A DNA stretch of 64,000 bases from Microstegium vimineum (Eukaryota > Streptophyta > Magnoliopsida > Poales > Poaceae). Positions 10,372 through 20,783 of the stretch are shown in pieces. The stretch spans positions 15,781,263-15,845,262 of the forward strand of contig CM039126.1 of the NCBI GenBank assembly GCA_022036555.1, written 5' to 3'. The notes under the pieces were generated by a model. That model did no database searches and had not been told where the DNA came from. It saw only the letters and a list, made by a program, of their open reading frames with translations. The first letter of the stretch is position 1; each line of letters begins with the position of its first letter. The translations under genes were made by a program, and so were the position numbers.

Positions 10372-11250
10372 CATGAATTCGAGCTCTGGACTAGGAACAT
10401 TAGTGAGGTAGTCGCTTATCGCATCAGCAGGATGAAGTTGTAATCATCGGAATGACTAGTCTTTAGGTGTGGTTTCTTCTGCCTGGGAGTCTCAACTTTA
10501 TTGTCATGCTCTATTTTGCTGCGAGAAAGCGATAATTTGTATCTCGGATACAAGTGTTCGGACGTGTAAGTGAAAACTACAAAGCTGTAATATATTCAGG
10601 GCGGTGAGCTTTTGTTTCACTTGTATGTCCTGTCGTGCCTGCTAAGTCGTGAGCCGTAGCGATGAATCGTTCGGCCTTGGGTCTCAAATGGTCCAGATCG
10701 TAGGGCTAGAGCCACTTCACGCGTAGGATACATAAGGACTCCCAAGGAGGCACGTTGCGGGCAACCCGCAGCGCAGAGGCCCAACAGCTCATGCACGCTT
10801 AGGGAGATGCCAGTGATAGGGTCTTTTTTCCGAGAGGCTCGATTTTGGTGTGACTAGGGCCTGTGGAGACCGTTCCTGTAGGCGCTGGGCGAAAAGCCAT
10901 GCTGCTTGTAGAGTCGTCGACTGTACCATGGTCGTATACAGATTCTGGGCACACAACCTCACGGCTCCTAACCCAAGTGACATCGCTCGACTTCTGGGGA
11001 AATGCCACTTGGGAGGCCTGTCAATGAAGTCATAGCGCTTAGGGTAGCTACTTCTATTCGCTATGGTTCATTAACAGACCAGCTTCGGGTGCTTTCTGGT
11101 TATGGCCAGGCTGTTTGGAGAAAAATGCTCTATTTGCGTTGTGGAGAGGTCGTCGAACACTATGGGAGTGTTTTGGAGAGTTCGCCGATCGTTTAGTAGC
11201 TGCATTGCCGTGGTCGCCATACGCCGCGGTGGTTGTTGAAGTGGCCTTTG
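10372..11250. other. Gypsy internal 3' region, no gene seen
   Basis: The stretch lies between the F-box pseudogene and the minisatellite. Open frames here lack recognisable motifs. It occupies the place where RT, RNase H and integrase would be expected, so the pol genes have been replaced rather than just mutated. Confidence 0.55.
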
Positions 11251-11388
11251 TGCGCTGTGAGCGTTTTGCAGAGGTCGTCGTACGCCGTGAGCGTTTTGAA
11301 GAGGTTGTCGTACGCCGTGAGCGTTTTGCAGAGGTCGTCGTACTCCGTGAGCGTTTTGCAGAGGTCGTCGTACGCCATGAGCGTTTTA
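11251..11388. repeat. 30-bp minisatellite, 4.6 units
   Basis: Exact 30-bp periodicity: units start at 11251, 11281, 11311 and 11341, with a partial unit from 11371. Core is GTGAGCGTTTTGCAGAGGTC. Because 30 is a multiple of three, the array stays open in several frames: RRERFAEVVV-type decapeptides on + and AKRSRRTTTS-type on -. Confidence 0.95.
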
Positions 11389-11473
11389 CTTGCTCAACAG
11401 GTGCTGTTAGAAAAAAATATATGGGAAATGAGAAGCCTTTATTAATTATTGGAAGAGTACACAATACGAGCTT

Positions 11474-12106
11474 TTATTGGACTATGTTTATGCTAGAGCA
11501 TCTTCTCACATTGCCCGGGGCAGACAGTCTTCTATGCTTGTTCACAGGGGAGGTCAGCGGCGGTCGCTGCTTGTTCTGCTTCCTTCTGCTTCTTTGCGGC
11601 GGGATTGTCGCTGGCTTCGGTTTGTACGTATCTTGGATACGGGGCCTCTCGACGACGTTTATTGTCTGCTGCTCGCACTCATATGCGATTTTTAGGTTGG
11701 TACGAAGGCTGAGGATGCCTTGTTGCGTCGGGATCTTGAGAACCATGTATGTGTAGTGCGGGACTGCCATGAGTTTGGCGAGTGCTGGTTGACCGAGTAT
11801 CGCATGGTAGTCTGTCTCGAAGTATGCGATGATGAAGTTAATGTTCTCCACCCTGAAGTGGTTTTGGTCGCTAAACTGCACAGGCAGGGTGATCCAGCCT
11901 ATCGGCGTTGATGCCTTATTGGGGATGATCCCACAGAAAGAGAAATTCGTGGGCAGGAGGTCCTTCTTGGAGTAATCGAGTTGGCGGAATGCATCGGCGA
12001 ATATGATATTGAGGGCACTGCCGCCGTCGACTAGCACCTTCCTGAAGCGGCACGTGGCGATGGTTGGATCAACAATGAGTGGGAAGCGCCTGGGGTATCT
12101 ATCCAC
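11474..12106 (-). pseudogene. Gypsy protease region (truncated pol)
   Basis: The translated minus strand contains VLVDGGSALNIIFADAF, the retroviral-type aspartic protease active-site block (DGGS in many plant gypsy elements). It follows RYPRRFPLIVDP, typical of the region before the protease in grass elements. After the fold ends (AILGQPALAKLMAVPH) the frame runs into low-similarity, basic and proline-rich sequence and stops. RT does not follow. The start lies out of frame with the upstream gag fragment, so a frameshift separates them. Confidence 0.8.
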
Positions 12107-12449
12107 TCGTCTTCTCCGGAGAAGCTAATTGGTTGTTCCGACCAGTCGAGGTAGCGAGCGTTGGCTGAATCATCTCCTATTGCTGCGACCGAGTAGACAT
12201 CCTTGCAAACTTGGCGACGTCTCCTTTCTCCTTCCACAACCACGCTACCCCCGAAGATGGAGTACGTCATTGAAGCTGGTCGGAACTCTGGGGCCGGTGG
12301 TTCTTGGTCTTTGCCCTTGTCGGAGTCATCTTTCTTTGCTCTCTTGTCACTTCTTCCCTTCACTGCTGACTCAAGGAGCTCACAATTGCGCATGGAGTGT
12401 TTGGTGTTTTTGTGTATAGGGCACGGGCCGTCGAGGACCTTCTCTAGCT
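12031..12449 (-). pseudogene. Gag C-terminal / nucleocapsid-like fragment
   Basis: The frame contains LDGPCPIHKNTKHSMRNC, a short Cys/His block typical of the gag-protease linker in grass gypsy elements, then an acidic/basic stretch and FGGSVVVEG. It is separated from the main gag ORF by a one-base shift near 12480 and a TAG near 12448. It overlaps the protease ORF in another frame. These breaks make a continuous gag-protease product impossible in this copy. Confidence 0.7.
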
Positions 12450-12470
12450 AGCGTTGTAGTTCTTCTTTGG

Positions 12471-14123
12471 TCAGGCGTTCGTGTTGGCGACGTAGCGGTT
12501 GTCGCGCCTGTAGTCGTACCTCTGTGGGTAGCGCTCGGAGTTGCCCGATCGGTAGTCCCAATGGTCGCCGGCCCTTCCTTCGCTGCGGTAATCTGGTCGG
12601 CGGTCGCTATCCCTTGTATGTTCCGGGGATCGAGAGTAGCGCCGCCTATTTTCCCTGCTGCGGGTGGCGTCGTCTTGATTGGCGTAAGGATTTGCGATCG
12701 TCATGAGCTCTTCTATGGTTGTTATGCTCTTCCGTGCCAACTTATTTCGTAGATCGTCCGTCTGCAGGCCGTTGGAGAAGATGGTGATGGCCTCTGGGTC
12801 GGAGATCTCTGCGATGTTCAGTCGCTTGTCGGAGAAGCGCCTGATGTACTCCCGGAGGCTCTCGTTGCTCCTCTGGCGGACGCTCTCCAAGTCGTACCTC
12901 GTCCCAGGCTGGATACATGTGGCCTTGTACGTCTTGATGAAGATTTCCTTGAGTTTCTCCCAGGTGTCGATGGTGCCTTCTGGGATCTTTTGGAGCCAGC
13001 TGTTGGTGGAGGTCGACAACATCACCGGAAGGTAGTTAGCCATTACGTCTTGATTTCCTCCAGCGGCGTAGACGGCTATCTCATAGGTAGACGCCCATTG
13101 CTCTGGGTTTGCCTTGCTGTCATACTTTTCCACCAACATAACTCTGAAATTCGGGGGCCACTGGATGGTACGCAGACGTGCGGAGAAGGGGCGCAGGCCC
13201 CCGATTGCTCTTGGCGCTGGTGGTGGTGTCCGACCACGTCGGAGGTTACCATCATCGTACCATGGGGATCTGTGTCGACGTTCCCTCGGAGGGCTTCGGC
13301 GCGCCGGTGGTGGTGATCTATCACGCCGGGGTCTTTCACGCTCGCCGTCATTGTGAGGTGGTGATTGTCGCCTCTGCTCCCTCGGAGGGCTTTGGCGTGG
13401 CAGTGCAGGCACTCGATCGCGCCGGGGCCCGTCGAGTTCTTCATTGTCGCGAGGTGGGGATCCTCGCCTGGGCTCCCTCGGCGGGCTTCGTAGGTGGTTT
13501 CTGCTGTGGGACTGGGCGGAGAATTCGGGCGGAGGACCCGCTTTGTTAACCTGGACCACCGCCGCCATGATGTGGGCTTCTATCTTCTCGATCATGGGCG
13601 TGGAAGGGAGCTTAGACAGCTCGCAGGCGGCTACCACTAGATTGGCGCTGGGCGTCGGGTAGACCGGAACGTCACCCACCTTGTCGAAATCTTGTTGGAG
13701 GTTGCATCGAGGCGGGCCTTCACGATTCCTCTGAGCCTGCTCACGTTGTTCGCGTGCGAGTTGTTCGTGCTCGCGGCGCTCCTCGTCGCGCTTCTCTTGC
13801 TCGCGGCACTCCAGTTCATGCCTCCGCGCACGCTCGGCGTTGTGCTGTTCTCTTGCAATGCGGTCGGCGTCTGTCTCGTTGTCGGGGGCGACGCTGTCTG
13901 CAGAGATTTGAAAAATTAATCCTCCGAAGCCCGGAGGGAATTCCGACAAATTGCTGGTCAACCCGGAGGAATCGGCGACCTCCGTCCCTGCGGCGGCGGT
14001 TGAACCCGATGATATCCTGCCATCGAGGGTGACTGCCTGGTCGGAGTCACTGGGAACCATGGAGATGACGACGGTGTTTACGATGGGGGCTGCCGGGATC
14101 TGGTCGGAGACCGTTCGGTACAT
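12471..14123 (-). CDS. gag: Gypsy gag (capsid-type) protein
   Basis: An open frame of 550 codons. Roughly residues 95-150 are a charged, Glu/Arg-rich probable coiled coil (REQHNAERARRHELE...). About 200-310 is Arg/Ser/Pro-rich with repeated SPPRE-type motifs. About 330-450 carries the plant retrotransposon gag domain (WASTYEIAVYAAGG, LPVMLSTSTNSWLQKIPEG, WEKLKEIFIKTYKAT, ESLREYIRRFSDKR). It would form the virus-like particle that packages element RNA. The ATG at 14123 is the first in frame and follows the leader. This is the only long intact ORF of the element, and could in principle still be made. Its end runs out of frame before the nucleocapsid-like part. Confidence 0.85.
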   Translation of the reverse strand: MYRTVSDQIPAAPIVNTVVISMVPSDSDQAVTLDGRISSGSTAAAGTEVADSSGLTSNLSEFPPGFGGLIFQISADSVAPDNETDADRIAREQHNAERARRHELECREQEKRDEERREHEQLAREQREQAQRNREGPPRCNLQQDFDKVGDVPVYPTPSANLVVAACELSKLPSTPMIEKIEAHIMAAVVQVNKAGPPPEFSAQSHSRNHLRSPPREPRRGSPPRDNEELDGPRRDRVPALPRQSPPREQRRQSPPHNDGERERPRRDRSPPPARRSPPRERRHRSPWYDDGNLRRGRTPPPAPRAIGGLRPFSARLRTIQWPPNFRVMLVEKYDSKANPEQWASTYEIAVYAAGGNQDVMANYLPVMLSTSTNSWLQKIPEGTIDTWEKLKEIFIKTYKATCIQPGTRYDLESVRQRSNESLREYIRRFSDKRLNIAEISDPEAITIFSNGLQTDDLRNKLARKSITTIEELMTIANPYANQDDATRSRENRRRYSRSPEHTRDSDRRPDYRSEGRAGDHWDYRSGNSERYPQRYDYRRDNRYVANTNA

Positions 14124-14555
14124 TTGACGCTGGAAAGCTGCCGCCTAGTTGCTGAGTCCATGAGGCATCATCGGAGGAGGGCGGGTGTCCCTGGTTGTCG
14201 CAGCCATCGCCTTCGTTGGGGCTCGGTGACGGCGTGGTCGGCGGCCGTGGTAGCCGGAGAGTCGGCGTCGTGCTGCCCGCAGGAGGTCGAGGCAATCCAT
14301 GATACCGTTGCTGGAGGGATCGATGGCGTCGACCAGATCGTTGATGTCGATCTTCTTTCGTGGGTGTTACATTGGCGTGGCGGAACGACGTACGGGCGAC
14401 GGCGCGTCTACGCCGCATGGAGTAGTTCCGACAGCCAGGAGATAGATCCGATATGGAGCATGGTGCCGGTCGCCGGGAGGACCATCGAATCTGGGAAAGT
14501 AACCGCTTGACGAGCCATGAAGTCGATGCACACACCCCCTACCTAGCGTGCCAAC
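14124..14555 (-). other. Gypsy 5' leader with primer-binding site
   Basis: On the minus strand the sequence just inside the 5' LTR reads TGGCACGCTAGGTAGGGGG (about 14535-14553). This is the form and position of a plant gypsy primer-binding site, starting with TGG one or two bases from the LTR. The matching tRNA was not determined. The remaining 400 bp is an untranslated leader with only out-of-frame ORFs. Confidence 0.65.
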
Positions 14556-15041
14556 TGTCGACGAAATATGCATCGCAGTCTACCTAGGGGGTACCCTACG
14601 GTAGTAGATTGTAGGCGGAGGTATGGCGACGACGATCAAGCGTAACAAAGAGAGCATAGACACGACGATTTAGACAGGTTCGGGTCAGCTAATCACCGTA
14701 ATACCCTACGTCCTGTGTTTTGGTGGCTGGATTGATCTGAGAATTAGGTTACAAGATCCGTAGATGATATGAGAGAGAGATTTTGGAGGGGGTCCCTGCT
14801 CGCCTTTTATAGCCAGTGAGCAGGGTTACAGTTTCCATATCCTAATAGATTACAATCGGTCCCTTAAGGCAAGGGATCGGAGTCTATCTACTAGGATCTT
14901 CCTTGGTGAGCAAGACTTCTTCAGAGTCCTTGGCGAGCACGACGGGCTGGTCGCGTGCCGCAAGGCCTCGCGGGCTGGACCGTCTTCTGGTCGGTAGACC
15001 CATAAGGTTCCTGGGGATATGCCGAGGTAATATCCCGAACA
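14556..15041 (-). repeat. 5' LTR of the gypsy element
   Basis: 486 bp, starting TGTCGACG and ending CCCGAACA on the + strand. It aligns with the flanks of the 885-bp LTR at 7682-8566. A TATA box (TATAAAAG on -) lies near 14805. It is followed by the target duplication AATGC (15042-15046). Confidence 0.92.
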
Positions 15042-15046
15042 AATGC

Positions 15047-15640
15047 ACCCAGGCACAAACTTGTCTAGGCCGACCGGACCACACGCACCCGACCGCCAAC
15101 CCGCACGCAACCGCACGCAACCCGACCGTTCAACTTCTGTCTTGGACCCGCGCGCCCTCCCGACCGTCATTCCACCATTTTCACCGCCCACACCCGCTCC
15201 TTCCACCGTTTGCGCCGCTGAGACGGAGAGGAAACCACCGCGAGTGCGCTGGCGGCGACCATCTTGCTCCGCCGCGGGAACTGTCTGTGCTTCATCTCGC
15301 ATCCCCCCTCCCACACCCGCTCCCCCCCACCCATTTGCTCCGCGCGGTTCGTCGTTTTTCGCGGATGGTTGCTCTGCCGCGAAAACCCCACTCCACCCAC
15401 CCCATTTCCGCGCATAGGCACCACTACTCCGCCGTACCATAGCGCTCGCCCGCGCAGTTGTCGCTGCGCCGCTCGTGATCCCCGCTATGGGAGCGATTCT
15501 ATTCCGACTTGATTCGGCCCGGCGGACTCCACGATTTCGCCCGGACCCATCCTCTCCGACTCAGGGTTTGGAGCTCCAACGCGTTGGAGTGCTCTCCATT
15601 TTTTGAGTCGCCGGGCTTCTAGCTTCCTCGCATTTTCAAT
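15047..15640 (+). promoter_or_regulatory. GC-rich, CpG-rich promoter and 5' leader of the ULP1-like gene
   Basis: A strongly C/G-rich block, unlike the AT-rich DNA around it, runs up to GTAAGT at 15641. The likely reading is a plant TE-gene promoter plus 5' UTR exon followed by a leader intron (15641-16355, ending TTTTGCAG). Several long ORFs overlap here on both strands but are composition artefacts. Confidence 0.5.
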
Positions 15641-16355
15641 GTAAGTTTTATTTCAAACCGTAACCCCATCGATTGGATGTGTTTTTTTTTTGTTTTTTTC
15701 GATGCTATATGTGTTTATTTTGTAGATGAATCTATAATGCAACTATAGTTAGTACCCCTGAATTTTTATCTCCTAGTTGATTTTTTTTGTGCAATAGCTT
15801 ATTACTTTTTGTTGTAACCGGATAGCTGTTCCAGTTTGCAATTGGTCATGTGCATATCAGTACCCCTGATTTATATTTCCTAGTTGATTTTTTGTGCATT
15901 AGTTTATTACTTTTTTGTTGTAACCGGATAGCTGTTCCAGTTTGCAATAGGTCATGTGCATATCTGCGATGAAGAAGTAAGCGAGTTTGCTTTTTTTGTG
16001 CCAGTTAGTACGCCATGTTGGCTTTATTTTTGTATTGGTTTGAATATGTTTTTGGTCACGTTGCATATCTGTGATGATGAAGTAAAATGATGCACATGAC
16101 ATACTATTTTTTATAGTGTGTTTTAGGTGTTTTGCTATTAGTTTATTACCTTTTTTTAGCGACAATGGGCAACGATGTTTTTTTCATGGTGCATTTTTGT
16201 TTTATAATTAGTTACAATACTCTTTAGTTATAATTTTCTACAGTATTAATAACATGTACAGTTTTTGTGTAACTATGTTATTATCTTAGGCGCAACTCGG
16301 GGTATGTGTTTTTAAGGTTCAATTGGTTGACTGTCCCCCCCTCAAAATTTTGCAG

Positions 16356-19326
16356 TTATTTCAATGAACACGGAAGGGAATGAGTCAGGTGCTCAGGGAA
16401 GTGGCATGCCCCGCCGTTCGCCCCGTGTTGCTCTGCAGGGGCAGCAACAACATAATGTGCATAGGGGGAATGAGAGGAAGAAGAGATTAAGGTTGCCCTC
16501 ACCCCCCGCCAAGCTGATGTTCAGAGTCAGGTAGATGAAGGACAGGAAGGAGAGGATGCTGAACCACATGCTCAAGATCCAGATTTTGACCCTGATCATG
16601 ATGTTGAGGCTGGCAGCAGTGACGCCGATGGTGCTGATGGTGATGCAGCGCTTGTAGTTGGTCAGAAGAGATGCCGCAAGCAGCCTCCCGCACTTCGATG
16701 CTCACCTTAAAAAATCAAAGAGCTTCTCAAATCTCTCCCTGTTGATGTCATCAACAAAGCAAAGGCACTTGGGTTTGGTGGAATATTACAATTCAAACCA
16801 ACCTGCTTGGATATGAAGTTGCTAACTTGGCTTATGGCGAGGTTCAATCCAGAAACCATGAAGTAGAGCTTGGTGGTGGCAAAGAGGTTCCAGTCACTGA
16901 GCATGCAGTTTGGTGCATGTTCCAGCTACTAAAAGTTGGTGGCGACCCACCTTCCATATTTGATGCGGAAGCTCATATTAAGCGGAACGAGTTGGGGCAA
17001 CTAATCTGTCCCAGCACATACAAAAATATCGGTATTAGGATCTCAGATATTGTGGATGGACTGAAGAGTAAGGCGATCATGGGGGATTTGGCTCTCAGGG
17101 CATTTTTATGGTTCTATTCCATTCTTTACTTTTCTCCAACACTGATAGTTGCATCAGGCTCGAGGATGTGATAAATACTGAGAATTTGAAGGATATTGAC
17201 AAGATCAACTGGTGCAAAGCAGTTGTGGATAACCTTTGTAAAGCTGCACATTTGTATAGAAAGGACTTTCCGGCGAAGGGCGCCCAAGCACCTATGACAG
17301 GCTGCGACATTTTCCTGATAGTAAGTCCTTTTTTTTTTTCTGTTTGTACCTTTTTCTTTTTTTTTGCAACTCATCCAACACTCGTGTTGTAACTGGGCCA
17401 AACACATGTTGTAATTTGCAACCAACTATATTAGAACCTAAGATTTTTTTAACCATGTTGCAATTGGTCTTCTATATTTTTTGTATTTATCTTTTTTTAT
17501 ACTTTCTTGCAGATGCTATATGTGGACCACTTGCAGCATGAGCTTGATGTAGACCCGTTCCCTCTGCCCCGATGTGCTATACTGGACAGTAAGACAATCG
17601 ATTCAATTTCAAATTTGGATCGCAGGGGAGACGTCGCAAACGATGTTACCGAGTATGTCAACCTCAGGGTAAGTTTGTTATTAATCAGGGTTTTTTCTCT
17701 TTTTGTTTTGTTTTTGTTTGCCTTTTTCTATTTTCTCTTTTCCCAGCGTGTGATTTTACGTTTATGATCAATTTTTTTTAAATAAAAACTTTTTGCAGTT
17801 GAGAAGCATCGCCGGTACATGTTACACCCCCCCCTACTTTTGCCCCATCTGTCACTGCCCCCCTCGCCCTGATACTGCTGGCAGTTCAGCTGGCGCGGCT
17901 GGCACACATGATGCCCTTGGTGGTCATGTTGTCATGGATTTTCAGCCTCCAGTTCTACACCAATATCCGAGTTTGAAAGTTGCTTTCGGCTAGAGCATTG
18001 CTGATGTAGTTGGAAGAAGTAGGAAGTCAGAGGCACTTAAGATACTTAAGGCTTTTGATAATAACACGGCCATGGCTCAGGCATACGCAACCAAGGCTGC
18101 AAAGTACATTACTACGACCAATGATCTCATGAGGACAAGTCACCAGGAGTGTTTCAGCGCTATGCAGAAGCTGCTAGATGACTCTCGTACTTATAAGGAA
18201 GCTGCTAATGAGCGTAGGAGGGGAAAACAGACGAAGAGTAAACCTGCATCATCAGGTACCTTTTGTCCATACCAAAACAAACTGTTTTTTTCACATTGTT
18301 TTGTAATTACTTATTTACATGTGTTGCAATTACTCCTATAAATGTGTTGTAATTATGGTGTCTGATACAAGTTTTGTTTTTTTATATACCAAACAAATGT
18401 TTTAATCTTCACATTTTTGACTTATATATATATGTGTGTGTGTGTGTGCACGCGCGTGCGTGTGTGTTGGAATTACTACTATATATGTGTTGCAATTACT
18501 ACTATCCAATTATTATCAGTTTGTTTATTCTTTCACATTTTTTTGTTTACGTAGCAGCAACTAAATCATCTGTTGATCAAGATCAACACGAAGCAGGAGA
18601 TGTCGAAGCAGATGCTTCAAGAGATGAAACTGCTGGGGGAAATCCTAGAGGAGATATTCCAACTTATGAACCACCACCAGGTACTTATGTTTCGCATTTT
18701 TTGTTATCCTATTTTTTTTTCTTTTTTCGTGCAATCACCGTCTTATATCCGTGTTGCAATTGGTGGCAGACGTATTCGTCCATGATGACTTTGCTGATCA
18801 AGGATTTGATGGAGATGGATTCGAAGAAGTTATCGTCGAAGATTCGGTAGATGATGAAGAAGAATCTGGTGGAAGAGTAGAGCGTCAAACATGCCATTGC
18901 CAAGAAGATCCCCATTATAAGTGCTGCATTCCAGAAGGTCAGCAGGAAAAAATTCCCTAACATTGAGAATTGGAGCAGGCCAATCATTGACGTCCCAAAA
19001 CAAGCCGGGCCCAGTGATTGCATGTTTTTCGTTTGGAAGTATATGGAATTTTGGGATGGTGATAAGTTGAACATTGATATCAATCCACTGAGTATTTCCT
19101 TCCAAAAAATGTTCATTTTTTTCTGCCCTAAAAAATGTTCATTCTAACATGTTCTTTTCTTTTCTTTTTCTTTTTTCTCTGTGTTTTTGTAGTTCAGGGC
19201 ATGATATATAGGGTAGAGCTCATGCACTACTTGGTGTTTCATCCAATGAACCAGGCTGACTTACCCGACGAACTTGATGTTTATAGGATTGGTGGAAGGA
19301 AGATACTTTGTGATTCTGAAGAATGA
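16356..19326 (+). pseudogene. ULP1-like (C48 protease-related) MULE-associated gene, broken
   Basis: Inferred exons are 16356-17320, 17513-17668, 17799-18255, 18557-18680, 18770 to about 19115, and 19193-19326, with the first ATG at 16364. Recognisable blocks, in order: MNTEGNESG start, an acidic stretch, KALGFGGILQFKP, LGGGKEVPVTEHAVWCMFQL, GDLALRAF, HSLLFSNTDSCIRLED, MLYVDHLQHELD. The C-terminal block is VPKQAGPSDCMFFVWKYMEF. These are the N-terminal domain and the catalytic-Cys end of the plant TE family with a ULP1 SUMO-protease-like domain. Defects: frameshift near 16510, in-frame TAA near 16708, TAG near 16861, frameshift near 17105 and TAG near 17991. The His and Asp part of the catalytic triad is not seen, and the usual Gly after Cys is missing. 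It converges on the FAR1 transposase. Confidence 0.7.
18424..18468. repeat. Alternating purine-pyrimidine tract (TA)n(TG)n(CG)n
   Basis: About 45 bases of unbroken alternation passing from TA to TG to CG and back to TG, in an intron of the ULP1-like pseudogene. Confidence 0.85.
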
Positions 19327-19353
19327 TGAAAACTCCATTCAGCATCATGTGTC

Positions 19354-19582
19354 ATAACTTGCAACCCCTCAAGAACTTTTGTGTTGTAACTGGATCGAAT
19401 ACTCTTTTGTTACAAAGGCGTGTAGCTTGTGTGTTACAACCGCTCTAGTACTTTGTCTTATAACTTGCACCCCCTCGAGCACTTTATGTGTTGTAACTGA
19501 TCGAAGACCCTTTTTTCACAAACTAGTCTAGCTTGTGTGTTACAACCCCTCTAGCACTTTGTGTTATAACTTGCAACCCCTC
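19354..19582. repeat. 106-bp tandem repeat, 2.2 copies
   Basis: ATAACTTGCAACCCCTC-type starts lie at 19354, 19460 and 19566, spaced exactly 106 bp. The units contain GTGTTGTAACTG and GCTTGTGTGTTACAACC. The array sits just after the ULP1-like stop codon. Confidence 0.9.
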
Positions 19583-20273
19583 GGGAACATTTTTTTGTGT
19601 TAACAACTGTGTTTTTTGTTCCAAGCCACGTGTTTTTCATTTTCATCTTCACGATATCTGTGTATGTTTACTTGCATCTGGACTAGCCCTTTTTTGTTTT
19701 TTATTTATTGTAATTAACCAAGTTGTAGTTGAGTTACACATAATGTCGTAATTACGCGACACACCATGTTTCAAATGGTGTACATTAGACGTACAACTAT
19801 CCAAGTTCCAACTAATATAATCTAACCAGGTTGCAACTAACCATGTTGCAATCCATTATCAAACGATGTTAAAATAGCTTTACTCATCGTGTCGCAAATG
19901 GTGTTACAGTAGATGCACAGAAACAATTAACCATGTTATAATTAACCATGTTGCAATTAAACAAGTTTTTACAGTAGATGTATATAACAACTAACCATAG
20001 TTTTTTATAGAAACAACAACTAGCATGTATTCAGAAAGCAAAACTAGCATATGTTTCAAAGAAGTAATCATATAGTTTTTAAATTTATACACATGTAACC
20101 TATAATTTATAGAGGTTTTTAATCTAGACACTCATACTATGTGTTTTGACACCCCACAAATGACTTTTTTTTTCAGTCGTTGCATACGGCACGCGCAGCT
20201 CCCCCACACTGGTTCTGGTTGTTGAACCTCTTCCTCTCCCTCTCGCGCCTCCTCTGCGCACAGATCCGCTCGG
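19583..20273. other. Spacer between the convergent ULP1-like and FAR1 pseudogenes
   Basis: No gene is seen. It is rich in ACCATGTTGCAA-like motifs and shares segments with introns of the FAR1 transposase around 32.5-32.7 and 33.8 kb (see findings). Confidence 0.55.
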
Positions 20274-20783
20274 CTATGTCATAGCAACTTCATCAACATC
20301 TACATCACTATCTTCATGCAGTTCCCTGACCATCTTTGGCCGCCCTCTCTTCTTTGGAGCCCCATCATTTGACTTAGCACTTTTTTCGTTGTTACGCTTT
20401 TCTGCTGCCTTACATCGATTGGGGTTTACTGGACATGTCGTCACGTAATGTGTACCCCGGACCCCACATCCGCTGCATTGTCTGTCACCATAGTTGTCCT
20501 TGTCATACGTGCTGAATGGGTTACCATCAATTGGAGGCTGAACTTCATTTTTCCTTTTCTTCCCTCTCCCTTTTGTGTGCGATACACTGGGTTCAACTAG
20601 CAACAATCCATCATGCAACAGTGCTGATGATGGCTGCGATCCAGCACCACTATCACCCGGTTGCGTTGTTGTCACCACTGATCCATTGGCCGATGGCCCA
20701 CCGCTAGGCGACCCATTAGTTGTGGCATCATCATCAATAGGGTGCGCTGCTGTCGCTGCCGATTCAGTTGCTGATGGCCCACT
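20274..20783 (-). pseudogene. FAR1/MULE transposase, C-terminal part of last exon
   Basis: This is the far side of the transposase exon cut by the Sirevirus. The minus-strand frame has a Ser/Thr-rich stretch, a zinc-knuckle-like CSGCGVRGTHYVTTC, KKRGRPK (an AT-hook-like RGRP) and an acidic tail ending MT-stop. The CCACT target duplication (20779-20783 and 31148-31152) lets the reading frame run on in register (SSG then PSATES), showing that it belongs to the exon at 31148-31422. Confidence 0.75.

Larger units (their letters stand above)
7682..15041 (-). mobile_element. Non-autonomous Ty3/gypsy-type LTR retrotransposon with antisense F-box cargo
   Basis: Both ends carry related LTRs (TG...CA), flanked by a perfect 5-bp target duplication AATGC at 7677-7681 and 15042-15046. 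Element order on the minus strand is 5' LTR (14556-15041), primer-binding site, leader, gag, protease, then a 3' region and 3' LTR (7682-8566). Reverse transcriptase, RNase H and integrase are absent, so mobility would have needed enzymes in trans. The space after protease instead holds a 30-bp minisatellite, an F-box pseudogene on the opposite (+) strand and AGTCCCCGRG iterons. Lineage cannot be fixed without RT. Antisense extra ORFs in the 3' region are known in some Tat-lineage elements such as Grande. Confidence 0.92.

Noticed and set aside
11115..11756. 213-codon + strand ORF with decapeptide repeats as a repeat protein
   Set aside because: It exists because the 30-bp minisatellite is a multiple of three, and continues antisense to the protease block.
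12990..14032. Plus-strand ORFs opposite gag
   Set aside because: Antisense shadows of the Arg/Ser/Pro-rich gag coding sequence.
15047..15065. Helitron 3' end (hairpin followed by CTAG)
   Set aside because: The restored hairpin is followed after about 11 nt by CTAG, but the next base is G, not the expected T, and no Helitron proteins or 5' TC end are visible.
15043..15512. Overlapping ORFs of 120-196 codons on both strands
   Set aside because: They follow GC-rich leader composition, have no domain, and start inside or next to the gypsy LTR.
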